DNA from: Streptomyces lunaelactis
GTDB taxonomy: Bacteria; Actinomycetota; Actinomycetes; Streptomycetales; Streptomycetaceae
Direction: 5' to 3'
NCBI RefSeq assembly: GCF_003054555.1
Contig: NZ_CP026304.1
Span: 4,278,001 to 4,342,000 of the forward strand
DNA: 64,000 nt
Part shown: positions 27,797 to 39,387 of the stretch, in pieces
How the letters are laid out: every line of letters begins with the position of its first letter
Position numbering within the stretch: the first letter of the stretch is position 1
Notes under the pieces: generated by a model
What the model saw: the letters and a program-made list of their open reading frames with translations, nothing else
Databases searched by the model: none
What the model was told of the DNA's origin: nothing
Translations under genes and position numbers: made by a program

Positions 27797-28798
27797 CTAG
27801 TGGGCATCGACGATGTGGTGCGTACCGATCCGCTTGCGGAACACCCAGTACGTCCAGCCCTGGTAGAGCAGCACCAGCGGTGTGGCGATACCGGCGCACC
27901 AGGTCATGATCTTCAGCGTGTACGGGCTCGACGACGCGTTGGTGACCGTGAGGTTCCATTCCTCATTGAGCGAGGACGGCATGACGTTCGGGAAGAGCGT
28001 CAGGAACAGCATCGCGACCGCGGCCACGATCGTCACACCCGACAGCGCGAACGACCAGCCTTCGCGCCCCGCCGTGATCGCCCCAATCGCCCCGACGAGC
28101 GCCGCCACGGCGACGATCATGGCGATCAGGCTCTTGCCGTCACCGCGCGAGACCTGCGTCCAGATCAGGAAGCCGATCGCCAGTGCGGCCGTCAGCAGCC
28201 CCAGCTTCAGCGCCAGCCCACGCGCCCGGACCCTGATGTCCCCGACCGTCTTGAGCGCGGTGAACACCGCACCGTGGAAGGTGAACAGCGTCAGCGTGAC
28301 CAGTCCGCCGAGAATCGCGTACGGGTTGAGCAGATCGAAGAGGTCGCCGACGTACTCCTTCTGTCCGTCGATCTTCACGCCGCGCACGATGTTGCCGAAG
28401 GCCACACCCCACAGCAGAGCCGGCAGCAGCGAGGTCCAGAAGATCGCGTGCTCCCAGTTGGTCTGCCACCGCGCCTCGTCCCGCTTGTGGCGGTACTCGA
28501 AGGCGACCCCGCGCACGATCAGGCAGACCAGGATGAGCAGCAGCGGCAGATAGAAGCCGGAGAAGAGAGTGGCGTACCACTCGGGGAAGGCGGCGAAGGT
28601 CGCACCACCGGCGGTCAGCAGCCAGACCTCATTACCGTCCCAGACGGGCCCGATGGTGTTGATCAGGACCCGTCGCTCGGTACGGTTCCGGGCCAGCAGT
28701 TTGGTCAGGACACCGACTCCGAAGTCGAAGCCCTCCAGGAAGAAGTAGCCGATCCACAGGACGGCGATGAGTACGAACCAGACGTCATGAAGTTCCAT
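27797..28798 (-). CDS. cydB: cytochrome bd oxidase subunit II
   Basis: This 333-residue subunit II of the bd-type quinol oxidase has eight or nine membrane helices. It begins with the characteristic MELHDVWFVLIAVLWIGYFF and has LEGFDFGVG and GPVWDGNEVWL, which are near invariant in CydB. It partners CydA in the high-affinity terminal oxidase used under low oxygen. It lies 22 bases after cydA and 6 bases before cydCD. Confidence 0.97.
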   Translation of the reverse strand: MELHDVWFVLIAVLWIGYFFLEGFDFGVGVLTKLLARNRTERRVLINTIGPVWDGNEVWLLTAGGATFAAFPEWYATLFSGFYLPLLLILVCLIVRGVAFEYRHKRDEARWQTNWEHAIFWTSLLPALLWGVAFGNIVRGVKIDGQKEYVGDLFDLLNPYAILGGLVTLTLFTFHGAVFTALKTVGDIRVRARGLALKLGLLTAALAIGFLIWTQVSRGDGKSLIAMIVAVAALVGAIGAITAGREGWSFALSGVTIVAAVAMLFLTLFPNVMPSSLNEEWNLTVTNASSSPYTLKIMTWCAGIATPLVLLYQGWTYWVFRKRIGTHHIVDAH

Positions 28799-28820
28799 GC
28801 CTCAGCAGCTCCTCAGGGCC

Positions 28821-30329
28821 TCAGTACGAGAAGGCCATCGGCCGGTCGGCGTCACGGTCGTCGCCGCCGATCTTGGTGGGCGGGTTGAGGTCGGCCTCGG
28901 TCAGCTCGGGCGGTCCGGCCTTGACGTACTTCAGGAGCAGCTTGACCTCGATCACGGCGAGGACCGCGTAGAGCAGGGTGAAGACGATCATCGAGGTGAG
29001 CACCTCGCCCTGTGAGGCACTGGGGGAGACCGCGTCGCGGGTGCGCAGCACGCCGTAGACGACCCAGGGCTGACGGCCCATCTCGGTGAAGATCCAGCCC
29101 CAGGAGTTGGCGATCAGCGGGAAGCCCATCGTCCAGAGCGCGATGATCCAGTACCACTTGGTGAGCTTGGGGCTGAGCACCTTTTTCTTGAAGAGCACCA
29201 GATTCGGCACTTCATGCTCGCCCGTTCGCAGCCCCGGCGGCAGCATGAACTTCTTGCGGGTGAGCCAGAGCCCGATCAGCCCGATGGTGAGGGACGCCAT
29301 GCCGAAGCCGATCATCCAGCGGAAGCCCCAGTAGGCGACGGGAATGTTGGGACGGTAGTCGCCGGGCCCGAACCTCTCCTGCTCGGACTTGTTGACGTCG
29401 TTGATGCCGGGGACGTACGAGGTGAAGTCGTCGTTGGCCAGGAACGACAGCAGTCCCGGGACCTCTATGGCGACCTTGTTGTGGCCCTTTTCGACATCGC
29501 CGTACGCGAAGATCGAGAAAGGCGCCGGCGCCTCCCCGTCCCACAGCGCCTCGGCGGCCGCCATCTTCATGGGCTGCTGCTTGAACATGACCTTGCCGAG
29601 CAGGTCACCGCTGACAGCGGTGAGCAGTCCGGCGATCACCACGGTGATCAGCCCGAGCCGCAGCGAGGTGCGCATCACCGGGATGTGCTTCTTGCGCGCC
29701 AGATGGAAGGCGGCGATGCCCACCATGAAGGCGCCGCCGACGAGGAAGGCGGCCGTCATGGTGTGGAAGAACTGCGTGAGCGCGGTGTTCTGGGTCAGCA
29801 CGTGCCAGAAGTCGGTGAGCTCGGCCCGGCCCCGCTCCGTGTTGATCCGGTAGCCGACCGGATGCTGCATCCAGGAGTTGGCCGCCAGGATGAAGTACGC
29901 GGAGAGGACGGTGCCGATCGAGACCATCCAGATGCAGGCCAGATGGATCTTCTTGGGCAGCTTGTCCCAGCCGAAGATCCACAGTCCGACGAAGGTCGAC
30001 TCGAAGAAGAAGGCGATCAGCGCCTCGAAGGCGAGCGGGGCGCCGAAGATGTCACCGACGAAGCGCGAGTAGTCGGACCAGTTCATGCCGAACTGGAACT
30101 CCTGGACGATGCCAGTGACCACACCCATGGCGATGTTGATCAGGAAGAGCTTGCCCCAGAATTTCGTGGCCTTGAGGTACTTCTCGTTCTCCGTGCGCAC
30201 CCAGGCGGTCTGCAGGCCGGCGGTGAGCGCGGCGAGCGAGATCGTCAGGGGGACGAAGAGGAAGTGGTAGACGGTGGTAATGCCGAACTGCCATCGCGCC
30301 AAGGTCTCTGGCGCCAGAGCTACGTCCAC
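28821..30329 (-). CDS. cydA: cytochrome bd oxidase subunit I
   Basis: This 502-residue haem-bearing subunit is close to the normal length. ARWQFGITTVYHFLFVPLT near the N-terminus contains the conserved His ligand region, and FGMNWSDYSRFVGDIFG the second. GRQPWVVYGVLRT near the C-terminus is also typical. The Q-loop is the short type of actinobacteria. It is the first gene of cydABCD, and a Rex operator lies 85 bases upstream of the ATG, so redox control by NADH/NAD is expected. Confidence 0.97.
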   Translation of the reverse strand: MDVALAPETLARWQFGITTVYHFLFVPLTISLAALTAGLQTAWVRTENEKYLKATKFWGKLFLINIAMGVVTGIVQEFQFGMNWSDYSRFVGDIFGAPLAFEALIAFFFESTFVGLWIFGWDKLPKKIHLACIWMVSIGTVLSAYFILAANSWMQHPVGYRINTERGRAELTDFWHVLTQNTALTQFFHTMTAAFLVGGAFMVGIAAFHLARKKHIPVMRTSLRLGLITVVIAGLLTAVSGDLLGKVMFKQQPMKMAAAEALWDGEAPAPFSIFAYGDVEKGHNKVAIEVPGLLSFLANDDFTSYVPGINDVNKSEQERFGPGDYRPNIPVAYWGFRWMIGFGMASLTIGLIGLWLTRKKFMLPPGLRTGEHEVPNLVLFKKKVLSPKLTKWYWIIALWTMGFPLIANSWGWIFTEMGRQPWVVYGVLRTRDAVSPSASQGEVLTSMIVFTLLYAVLAVIEVKLLLKYVKAGPPELTEADLNPPTKIGGDDRDADRPMAFSY

Positions 30330-30413
30330 GTCGTCTTCTCCTTACATCGCCGTGGTCACTGCGGCAGTTTGCCCCTTTAATCCCACTACTCACGGGAGAA
30401 ACGGGAACGCGCT

Positions 30414-30429
30414 TGTGAACGCGTTCACA
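30414..30429 (-). promoter_or_regulatory. Rex operator (ROP)
   Basis: TGTGAACGCGTTCACA is a perfect 16-bp palindrome matching the operator bound by the Streptomyces redox sensor Rex. It lies upstream of cydA, the best known Rex target. Rex leaves the site when NADH rises, so cydABCD should be induced at low oxygen. The rest of the 341-base cydA-hisC gap holds the hisC terminator and no supported gene. Confidence 0.92.
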
Positions 30430-30585
30430 TTCACAAGCAATTATGGCTCATACGAAATCCGCACCGTCGGGCGGGGGTACCCCGAGGGCACCCCTCCTCA
30501 AGGACTTCAACATCTCGTTGAATCCGCCGCATGCGGATACGGATCTCATGGCCCGCCGGGCAGCTGTCCGCGGCCCTCGAAGAAA

Positions 30586-30612
30586 CCCCCACGAGCGTGG
30601 CGCTCATGGGGG
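30586..30612 (-). terminator. terminator after hisC
   Basis: On the minus strand a 12-bp stem with one mismatch (CCCCCATGAGCG with CGCTCGTGGGGG) and a three-base loop is followed by TTTCTT. It lies 59 bases beyond the hisC stop, and is a typical intrinsic terminator. Confidence 0.75.
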
Positions 30613-30670
30613 CTCTGCCACTCTCCTCCACCGCCCGGACCTGGGCGAAGAGGTCTAGAACCTGGAGGCC

Positions 30671-31750
30671 CTAGAGCTCCTTGCGGAACGCCTCGGCCGT
30701 GTGCAGGAAGAGATCGTTGGCCTCGTCCTCGCCGATGGTGACCCGTACGCCCTCGCCCGCGAACGGCCGGACCACGACACCGGCCTTCTCGCAGACCGCA
30801 GCGAAGTCGACCGTACGTTCACCGAGGCGCAGCCAGACGAAATTCGCCTGGGTCTCCGGCACGGTCCAGCCCTGCTTGACCAGGCCCTCGTACACCCGCC
30901 CACGCTCGGAGACCAGTGATCCGACCCGGCCCATCAGTTCGTCCTCGGCCTGCAGCGAGGCGACCGCCGCGTCCTGGGCGAGCTGCGAGACACCGAAGGG
31001 GACCGCGGTCTTGCGCAGCGCCGCGGCCACCGGCTCATGGGCGACCGCAAAGCCGACCCGCAGCCCCGCCAGGCCGTACGCCTTGGAGAAGGTGCGCAGC
31101 ACCGCCACATTGGGGCGGTCTCGGTAGATCTCGATGCCGTTCGGGACATCGACGTCGCGGACGAACTCGCAGTAGGCCTCGTCCAGCACCACCAGGACAT
31201 CGGACGGCACCCGGTCGAGGAAGCGCTCCAGCTCGGCCCGGCGCACCACGGTGCCGGTCGGGTTGTTGGGGTTGCAGACGAAGATCAGCCGGGTCCGGTC
31301 GGTGACCGCCTCGGCCATCGCGTCCAGATCGTGCACATCACCGGAGGTCAGCGGCACCCTCACCGCCTTCGCCCCGCTGATCTGCGTGATGATCGGGTAT
31401 GCCTCGAAGGACCGCCAGGCAAAGATGACCTCGTCGCCCGGGCCCGAGGTGGACTGCAGCAGCGACTGGGCAACACCCACCGAACCGGTGCCGGCGGCCA
31501 GATGCGACAGGGGCACCCCGAAACGGTCCGCGAGCTCGTTCATCAGGCCCGTGCAGGCCATGTCCGGGTAGCGATTGAAACCGTGAGCCGCGGCGATCGC
31601 GGTCTCCATCACACCCGGCAGCGGCGGATACGGGTTCTCGTTGGACGACAGCTTGTACGCGACCGGGCCGCCGGCCGCAGCCGGCTTGCCCGGCTTGTAC
31701 GTGGGGATGCCGTCCAGCTCGGCGCGCAGCTTGGGGCTCGTCTCGCTCAC
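30671..31750 (-). CDS. hisC: histidinol-phosphate / aromatic aminotransferase
   Basis: This 359-residue class I/II PLP aminotransferase shows [11 protein letters not shown] near the N-terminus, the cofactor Asp/Tyr segment [10 protein letters not shown] and the PLP lysine in [14 protein letters not shown]. It transfers the amino group of glutamate to imidazole-acetol phosphate or an aromatic 2-oxo acid. It is not next to his genes, so it may be a second copy acting on phenylpyruvate (Pat type). GTG 31750 follows GGAGG with seven-base spacing and is preferred to a GTG at 31789. Confidence 0.9.
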   Translation of the reverse strand: MSETSPKLRAELDGIPTYKPGKPAAAGGPVAYKLSSNENPYPPLPGVMETAIAAAHGFNRYPDMACTGLMNELADRFGVPLSHLAAGTGSVGVAQSLLQSTSGPGDEVIFAWRSFEAYPIITQISGAKAVRVPLTSGDVHDLDAMAEAVTDRTRLIFVCNPNNPTGTVVRRAELERFLDRVPSDVLVVLDEAYCEFVRDVDVPNGIEIYRDRPNVAVLRTFSKAYGLAGLRVGFAVAHEPVAAALRKTAVPFGVSQLAQDAAVASLQAEDELMGRVGSLVSERGRVYEGLVKQGWTVPETQANFVWLRLGERTVDFAAVCEKAGVVVRPFAGEGVRVTIGEDEANDLFLHTAEAFRKEL

Positions 31751-32087
31751 CGCAGGTCCTCCTCGACCATCCGTACACAGCAGTACCACTCACCAATACT
31801 GCTCACCTTATGAGGATTCGCCGCCGCTGCGAATGGGGGCCCCGGGAAAGGGGGAGCGCCCCTCGCCCGGCGCGCGCCGGTAGCTCACTCCGTGGCGCGC
31901 ATCCCCCGTACCGGTGAGTTGAGACCTCTTCGAAACATCGACCATTCGACAGGCCCATACCGCTCGAGGCGCGAGACGCCATGGGTTCACCGCTCAACTA
32001 CCTTTATTTCCAAGGCAGTTGACCATGATAGGCCTTGCAGAAACGTGCCTGTCGACGAGTGAATATGCGACCGGCCCAACCGCCCAC

Positions 32088-32109
32088 GCGAGCCCTACTA
32101 TCGGCTCGC
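32088..32109 (+). promoter_or_regulatory. inverted repeat overlapping a -10-like box before the LacI gene
   Basis: GCGAGCC (32088-32094) and GGCTCGC (32103-32109) form a perfect 7-bp inverted repeat. The eight-base spacer contains TACTAT, a fair -10 box, and the ATG follows at 32111. This would suit autoregulation of a near-leaderless transcript; that is inference. The rest of the 31751-32110 gap holds no supported gene. Confidence 0.45.
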
Positions 32110-32110
32110 C

Positions 32111-33223
32111 ATGACAGCAGCAGGGAAGCACCAGGTGAGCCGGACGGAGACATCCCGCCGGAGCAGCCGGCAAAGTCGGGCGGGCATCCGAGATGTGGCC
32201 GCCGCAGCCGGTGTCTCCATCACGACAGTCTCCGACGCACTCAACGGCAAGGGCCGGCTCCCGGACGCCACCCGCCGACATGTCCGCGAGGTCGCCGACC
32301 GGCTGGGCTACCGCCCATCGGCCGCGGCCCGCACGCTCCGTACCGGAAAGTCGGGCCTCATCGGCCTGACGGTGACGACGTACGGGGATGAACCCTTCAC
32401 CTTCACCGAGTTCGCGTACTTCGCCGAAATGGCGAGAGCCGCGACCTCCGCCGCGCTCGCCCGCGGCTACGCACTTGTCATCCTGCCCGCCACCTCACGC
32501 CATGACGTCTGGTCGAACGTCGCCCTCGACGGCACCGTCGTCATCGACCCCTCCGACCACGACCCGGTCGTCACCGAACTCGTCCGCCAGGGCCTGCCCG
32601 TCGTCTCCGACGGCCGTCCGGCCGGCACGCTCCCGGTCACCGCCTGGGTCGACAACGACCACGAAGCCGCCGTCCTCGATCTGCTCGACCATCTCGCCGC
32701 CGCCGGCGCCCGCCGTATCGGCCTGCTCACCGGAAACACCACCGACACCTACACCCGGCTCTCCACCGAGGCGTATCTGCGCTGGTGCGAGCGCGTCGGC
32801 CAGGACCCGGTCTACGAGTCCTACCCCGCACACGATCCATGCGCAGGTGCCGTAGCCGCAGACCGGCTGCTCGCCCGCCCCGACCGGCCCGACGCCGTCT
32901 ACGGGCTCTTCGACCCCAACGGCACCGACCTGCTCGCCGCCGCCCGGCGGTACGGCCTGCGCGTTCCCGACGATCTGCTGCTGGTCTGCTGCAGCGAGTC
33001 GACCGTGTACGCCACCACCGAACCGCCCATCACCACGCTCTCGCTCAAACCGCGCCGGATCGGCACGGCGGTCGTCCAGCTCCTCATCGATGCCATCGAA
33101 GGAATCAACGAGGACTGGCCGGTCGAGCAGGTAATACCGACCGAACTGATCGTCCGGACGTCCTCACAGCGCCGCCCTCCGCGAACGACTGTGAGCGCCC
33201 CGCGATCCCCTTCAGCGGACTAG
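32111..33223 (+). CDS. LacI-family transcriptional regulator
   Basis: This 370-residue regulator has the LacI helix-turn-helix at about residues 25-50 (IRDVAAAAGVSITTVSDALN), the hinge LGYRPSAAARTLRTG, and a sugar-binding-protein-like effector domain. A basic N-terminal extension of about 24 residues precedes the HTH. No sugar transporter or glycosidase gene is adjacent, so the effector and targets are unknown. Confidence 0.92.
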   Translation: MTAAGKHQVSRTETSRRSSRQSRAGIRDVAAAAGVSITTVSDALNGKGRLPDATRRHVREVADRLGYRPSAAARTLRTGKSGLIGLTVTTYGDEPFTFTEFAYFAEMARAATSAALARGYALVILPATSRHDVWSNVALDGTVVIDPSDHDPVVTELVRQGLPVVSDGRPAGTLPVTAWVDNDHEAAVLDLLDHLAAAGARRIGLLTGNTTDTYTRLSTEAYLRWCERVGQDPVYESYPAHDPCAGAVAADRLLARPDRPDAVYGLFDPNGTDLLAAARRYGLRVPDDLLLVCCSESTVYATTEPPITTLSLKPRRIGTAVVQLLIDAIEGINEDWPVEQVIPTELIVRTSSQRRPPRTTVSAPRSPSAD

Positions 33224-33397
33224 ACCTCCCTAATCGGTACGAATCAACCGGCGAACCAGGGGTGCGAACGGATTCACCACCCCTGGTGCGTCACACAGCG
33301 CGGAGCTCATTCCTATGATGGGCGCACGACACCGCGGACCACCCCGACCAGGCTGGGCCGAGAGGTGAACGGCGGCGCGACGGTGGTGGAGGGGTCG

Positions 33398-34522
33398 ATG
33401 ACTCAGGGGGCCGGTCAAGGACCCGTGGTGCGGACGGCGACGTTGCGTGATTTCCGCGTACCGCCTTACGCGCAGGTTCCCGTGCAGTCACAAGGTCAAC
33501 AACAGCCTCACGCACAACAGTCCACGGAGTCGGACCATCCCGGCAGCGCCGTTCCGGAGGGCGAGGCGCCGGACGGCTACACGCCCACCGCGCGCGACCT
33601 CCCGGTGATCACCCGCGGCGGTCCCGGCGACACCGTCCAGGTGCAGGTCGATCCGGACGAGGCGCCCGCACCCGAAGGACTCGGCCCCCTCTATGTCGTC
33701 GGCGACGTCCACGGCTATCTCGACGAACTCCTCGCGGCGCTCTCCGAACAGGGACTCATCGACGCCGAAGGCCAGTGGGCCGCGGGCAACGCGCGCCTCT
33801 GGTTCCTCGGCGACTTCACCGACCGGGGCCCCGACGGCATCGGTGTCATCGACCTCGTGATGCGGCTCTCCGCCGAGGCCGCGGCCGCCGGCGGCTACTG
33901 CAAGGCCCTGATGGGCAACCACGAACTTCTGCTGCTCGGCGCCAGGCGCTTCGGCGACACCCCGGTCAACTCCGGTGCCGGCACCGCCACTTTCCAGGCA
34001 GCCTGGCTGCTCAACGGTGGCCAGAAATCCGACATGGACCGGCTGCAGGACGTTCATCTGCAGTGGATGGCGCGGCTCGACGCCATCGAGCTGGAGGACG
34101 GGCATCTGCTGATGCACTCCGACACCACCGCCTATCTCGAATACGGCGACTCGATCGAAGCGGTCAACGACACGGTCCGCGAGACCCTGACCCGCAATGA
34201 CGCCGACGAGTGCTGGGACCTCTTCCGCAAGTTCACCAAGCGCTTCGCCTTCCGCGACGAGGGCGGCCCACAGGCCGTACGCGAACTGCTCTCCGCCTAC
34301 GGCGGCGGGCGGGTGGTGCACGGCCACAGCCCCATTCCGTATCTGCTGGGCGAAGTAGGCACCGAGGACGGCGAGGACGGCGCGCGTCCGGTTGTCGAGG
34401 GCCCTCATGTGTACGCGGACGGGCTCGCGATCGCCATGGACGGCGGAGTGACCATGGCCGGAAAACTGCTTGTCGTCGAACTCCCCCTGCATAACTCAAC
34501 CGACCCCGGGCAGGCGATTTAG
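33398..34522 (+). CDS. PPP-type metallophosphoesterase
   Basis: This calcineurin-like phosphoesterase of about 374 residues has the PPP motif series: GDVHG, GDFTDRG, GNHE, and a late His in VVHGHSP. A Gln/Pro-rich flexible N-terminus of about 85 residues precedes the catalytic domain. It may act on phosphoproteins or dinucleotides such as Ap4A; sequence does not decide. ATG 33398 has GGAGG five bases upstream; an in-frame GTG at 33365 has only a weak site. Confidence 0.85.
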   Translation: MTQGAGQGPVVRTATLRDFRVPPYAQVPVQSQGQQQPHAQQSTESDHPGSAVPEGEAPDGYTPTARDLPVITRGGPGDTVQVQVDPDEAPAPEGLGPLYVVGDVHGYLDELLAALSEQGLIDAEGQWAAGNARLWFLGDFTDRGPDGIGVIDLVMRLSAEAAAAGGYCKALMGNHELLLLGARRFGDTPVNSGAGTATFQAAWLLNGGQKSDMDRLQDVHLQWMARLDAIELEDGHLLMHSDTTAYLEYGDSIEAVNDTVRETLTRNDADECWDLFRKFTKRFAFRDEGGPQAVRELLSAYGGGRVVHGHSPIPYLLGEVGTEDGEDGARPVVEGPHVYADGLAIAMDGGVTMAGKLLVVELPLHNSTDPGQAI

Positions 34523-34646
34523 CGAAACCCCCTGTCACGCCGTGCCGTAACCGCTCTACCATCGGCTTATCCGTAGCAGGCTCTCCTCCGTTTCTGCCCA
34601 ACTGCCCGGTCAATGCGGGCAATCCGGCCCTACGGAGCATCGGGGG

Positions 34647-35471
34647 ATGCACATGAACAGCGCTCCGCACCTGCTGACCGAGGATCGTGCCGAGTACGAG
34701 CGAATCCTCGACGACGCGCTGCGCAACGCCCATGACCGTCCGGATCTCGCCGCCGTGGGGCAGCGACTCAACGCCGAGCAACTCCGCACCATGGCTCTGA
34801 ACGCGGCAGCGCTGATCACCACCGCCGCCGCGGCCGAGTACGAGCACTACGTAAAGGTCCGCGAGGAGCTGCGCACGCCCAGGCCCGCCGCTTCCGTGCG
34901 CAATTCCGTACTGGCACCTGCCGTGGGCGAGGCCGACGAGAGCGGTGCCGGGTTCGCCGCCGTCATAGCCGTACTGGCGCCCGTGCTCGCGGGCACCGCC
35001 GCGGTGATCTTCCTGCTGGTCGGCTACATCCTCAAGATGCTCAGCCCCACACCGTCCTTCGCGGACACCCTGCTCACCGCGGGCTGGTTCTTCGGAGCGG
35101 TCACGGCGGCCGGAATCCTGGTCGCCGCGGCCGGGCTGCTGATCACCGCCCTGCGCAACGGCGCGACGCAGGTCCCGGCCGAGGAAGCGGCCGGCGAGCC
35201 CGACGAAGTGGCCCGCGCCAAAGAGGCCTGGCGTCACGCCGTACTGGAACGCGGGCTGCTGCCCTTCCTACGGGCAGCCCTGGCCGATCCCAGCGCCGAC
35301 CCCACCTCTGCGGACCCACCGCGCCATGTGAGCCATCTCCCGAAGATCGGCTACAGCGGCCCGGACTACTCCAGCCCGAGCGAGGGATCGACGGCGGGAC
35401 AGCGTCCCACCTTCACCAGCCCGGACTTCACCAGCCCGGACTTCGGCGGCCCCGAGCACCAGCCGGAGTGA
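34647..35471 (+). CDS. membrane protein of unknown function
   Basis: This 274-residue protein has an N-terminal cytoplasmic helical region, two hydrophobic helices near residues 100-130 and 147-170, and a disordered tail. The tail carries short TSPDF / SGPDYS repeats. I do not recognise a family. The start may be ATG 34647 or ATG 34653. It stands between the phosphoesterase and thiC (opposite strand). Confidence 0.7.
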   Translation: MHMNSAPHLLTEDRAEYERILDDALRNAHDRPDLAAVGQRLNAEQLRTMALNAAALITTAAAAEYEHYVKVREELRTPRPAASVRNSVLAPAVGEADESGAGFAAVIAVLAPVLAGTAAVIFLLVGYILKMLSPTPSFADTLLTAGWFFGAVTAAGILVAAAGLLITALRNGATQVPAEEAAGEPDEVARAKEAWRHAVLERGLLPFLRAALADPSADPTSADPPRHVSHLPKIGYSGPDYSSPSEGSTAGQRPTFTSPDFTSPDFGGPEHQPE

Positions 35472-35498
35472 CCACCGGCCGGTGCTCGCGGCGGAACG

Positions 35499-37388
<1,890 letters not shown>

Positions 37389-37462
37389 AAAGGTGGCACC
37401 ACGCTAGCGTCATTTCTGGCGTGCTGAACAGAGGGCCCCTTCGTTCTTGCGATGATCGGTCG

Positions 37463-38809
37463 GTGACCTCATCGCAGCAGACGCCCGAAGCGCACGGCCA
37501 TTCCCACAGCCATGGGCCCGCCGCACCCGTCTCCAAGCATCTCCGCAAGGTCATCGCGGCGGTGCTGATTCCGTTCGCCGCGGCCGTCGTGGTCGGCCTT
37601 CTCGTGCTCTGGCCGGGCGGTACCCCCGGCCATGAGCGCTCCGGTGTCGGCTTCGACCGGCAGACCGAGCAGGGGAAGGTGGTGCAGGTCGAGAAGGTCA
37701 ACTGCAAGGACGTCAACGCCGCGCAGGTCCCGCCGACCGGCGACACCTCCACACCAGAGGGGCGCGAGGCGGTCAATGCCCAGCAGGGCAGCTGCGAGAA
37801 GGCGACGATCGAGGTCACCACCGGCAAGGACAAGGGCCGCACCTTCACCGAGATCATCCAGCCGGACGCACCCCGTCAGCTGGACAAGGGCCAGGGGGTG
37901 GTGGTGGCGTACGCCCCCGACGCACCCCGTGATCTGCAGTACTCGGTGACCGATGTGGACCGCGGGTTCCCGTTGGCGCTGCTGGCCGGGATCTTCGCGC
38001 TCGCGGTGGTGCTGGTGGGGCGGATGCGCGGCGTGATGGCACTGATCGCGCTCGCAGCCTCGTTCGCCGTCCTGACCCTCTTCATCCTGCCCGCGATTCT
38101 CCAGGGCTCGAATCCGCTGGTCGTCGCGGTGATCGGAGCGAGCGCGATCATGCTGATCTCGCTCTATCTGTGCCACGGCCTCACCGCGCGTACATCGGTC
38201 GCGGTGCTCGGCACGCTGATCTCGCTGCTGGTGATCGGGCTGCTCGGCTCGCTCTTCGTCGGCTGGGCCAGCCTGACCGGCAATACCGACGACAGCACGG
38301 GACTCATCCACGGCCTGTATCCGAACATCGACATGAGCGGTCTGCTGCTGGCAGGCGTCATCATCGGCTCGCTCGGTGTGCTCGACGATGTGACGGTGAC
38401 CCAGACGTCGGCGGTCTGGGAACTGCACCAGGCGGATCCGAGCATGGGCCCGCGTGGGCTCTACCGGGCCGGTATCCGGATCGGCCGGGATCACATCGCG
38501 TCCGTCGTGAACACCCTCGTACTCGCTTACGCGGGCGCGGCGTTGCCGCTGCTGCTGCTGTTCTCGATCGCGCAGAGCAGTGTGGGGACGGTGGCCACGA
38601 GCGAGCTGGTGGCCGAGGAGATCGTACGGACCCTGATCGGGTCGATCGGACTGGTCGCCTCAGTGCCGGTGACCACCGGGCTCGCCGCGCTGGTGGTTTC
38701 CGCGGACCGGCCGGGACCTGCCGGAGCACCGGGAGCCGCTGGAGCGGCGGGCGGATCGCCGGCAGCGCCGGTGGTACGGAGCGGCAAGGGCCGCCGCCGT
38801 AAGAAGTAG
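37463..38809 (+). CDS. YibE/F-family membrane protein
   Basis: This 448-residue protein has a His-rich start (HGHSHSHG), one membrane helix, an extracytoplasmic domain of about 130 residues with two Cys, then seven or so helices with LDDVTVTQTSAVWEL, which is typical of YibE/F proteins. A Gly/Ala/Pro-rich basic tail ends in RRRKK. Function is unknown; the histidines suggest metal binding but do not prove it. GTG 37463 was chosen because the longer frame to 37385 would run across the region opposite the thiC riboswitch. Confidence 0.87.
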   Translation: MTSSQQTPEAHGHSHSHGPAAPVSKHLRKVIAAVLIPFAAAVVVGLLVLWPGGTPGHERSGVGFDRQTEQGKVVQVEKVNCKDVNAAQVPPTGDTSTPEGREAVNAQQGSCEKATIEVTTGKDKGRTFTEIIQPDAPRQLDKGQGVVVAYAPDAPRDLQYSVTDVDRGFPLALLAGIFALAVVLVGRMRGVMALIALAASFAVLTLFILPAILQGSNPLVVAVIGASAIMLISLYLCHGLTARTSVAVLGTLISLLVIGLLGSLFVGWASLTGNTDDSTGLIHGLYPNIDMSGLLLAGVIIGSLGVLDDVTVTQTSAVWELHQADPSMGPRGLYRAGIRIGRDHIASVVNTLVLAYAGAALPLLLLFSIAQSSVGTVATSELVAEEIVRTLIGSIGLVASVPVTTGLAALVVSADRPGPAGAPGAAGAAGGSPAAPVVRSGKGRRRKK

Positions 38810-38830
38810 CGACCGGCGGGCGGCGTCCGC

Positions 38831-39265
38831 TCAGCCGGCGTTCTCCTCGGCGAGAATGCGCCCGAGCGCCTCCTCCAGACTCCCCTCGAAGTCACCCAGC
38901 GTGCGCTCCTGCCCCAGCGGCACCAGCCTGTCGGTGCGGTCGAGGAAGGCGATCAGCGGCGCAGCGCCCACCCCGAACAGCGCCCGGTCGGCGCCGACCT
39001 GAAGCCTGATGGCGACGCCGGACAGGCCTTCCGGCCCGGTCGGTGCGATGCGCACATCGCCCTCCCCGCTCGGCCAGTTGATGCCGTCGAGCAGCAACTC
39101 GCGGCCGAAAGCCCAGGTCACGGGGGCGTCTCCGGGCAGGTGGAAGGTCATCCGCACTGCGTAGGGATCCCCCGTCTCGTACCGGAGCTCCACCGGGATC
39201 TTGAAGGAGAGTTCCTCGGAGACCAGGAAACTCATCAGGACCTCGGCCCGGACCGACTCGCGCAT
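38831..39265 (-). CDS. ssgA: sporulation cell-division activator SsgA
   Basis: This 144-residue SALP-family protein starts MRESVRAEV, like SsgA as I recall it. Conserved segments include SFLVSEELSFKIPVELRYE, MTFHLPGDAPVTWAFGRELL and LDRTDRLVPLGQER. SsgA with SsgB guides FtsZ ring placement in aerial hyphae and promotes sporulation. The gene lies downstream of what should be ssgR, its activator, which is damaged here. Confidence 0.92.
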   Translation of the reverse strand: MRESVRAEVLMSFLVSEELSFKIPVELRYETGDPYAVRMTFHLPGDAPVTWAFGRELLLDGINWPSGEGDVRIAPTGPEGLSGVAIRLQVGADRALFGVGAAPLIAFLDRTDRLVPLGQERTLGDFEGSLEEALGRILAEENAG

Positions 39266-39387
39266 CAGATACCCCGCAGTTGATGAAGCAGTGAGATGAA
39301 ACCTGCTGAAGACGGCCGGGATGGCCCCCATAGGCCCTCTTGACGCAATCGTGCTGGAAGCGCCAGCAGATCACAAGGAGTGATTTT

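Noticed and set aside
26018..28888. 956-residue open frame on the plus strand
   Set aside because: It is antisense to cydCD and cydB, rich in Arg/Gln/His, a high-GC shadow.
30443..30658. 71-residue plus-strand gene between cydA and hisC
   Set aside because: It crosses the hisC terminator hairpin, lacks a ribosome binding site and has no recognisable protein features.
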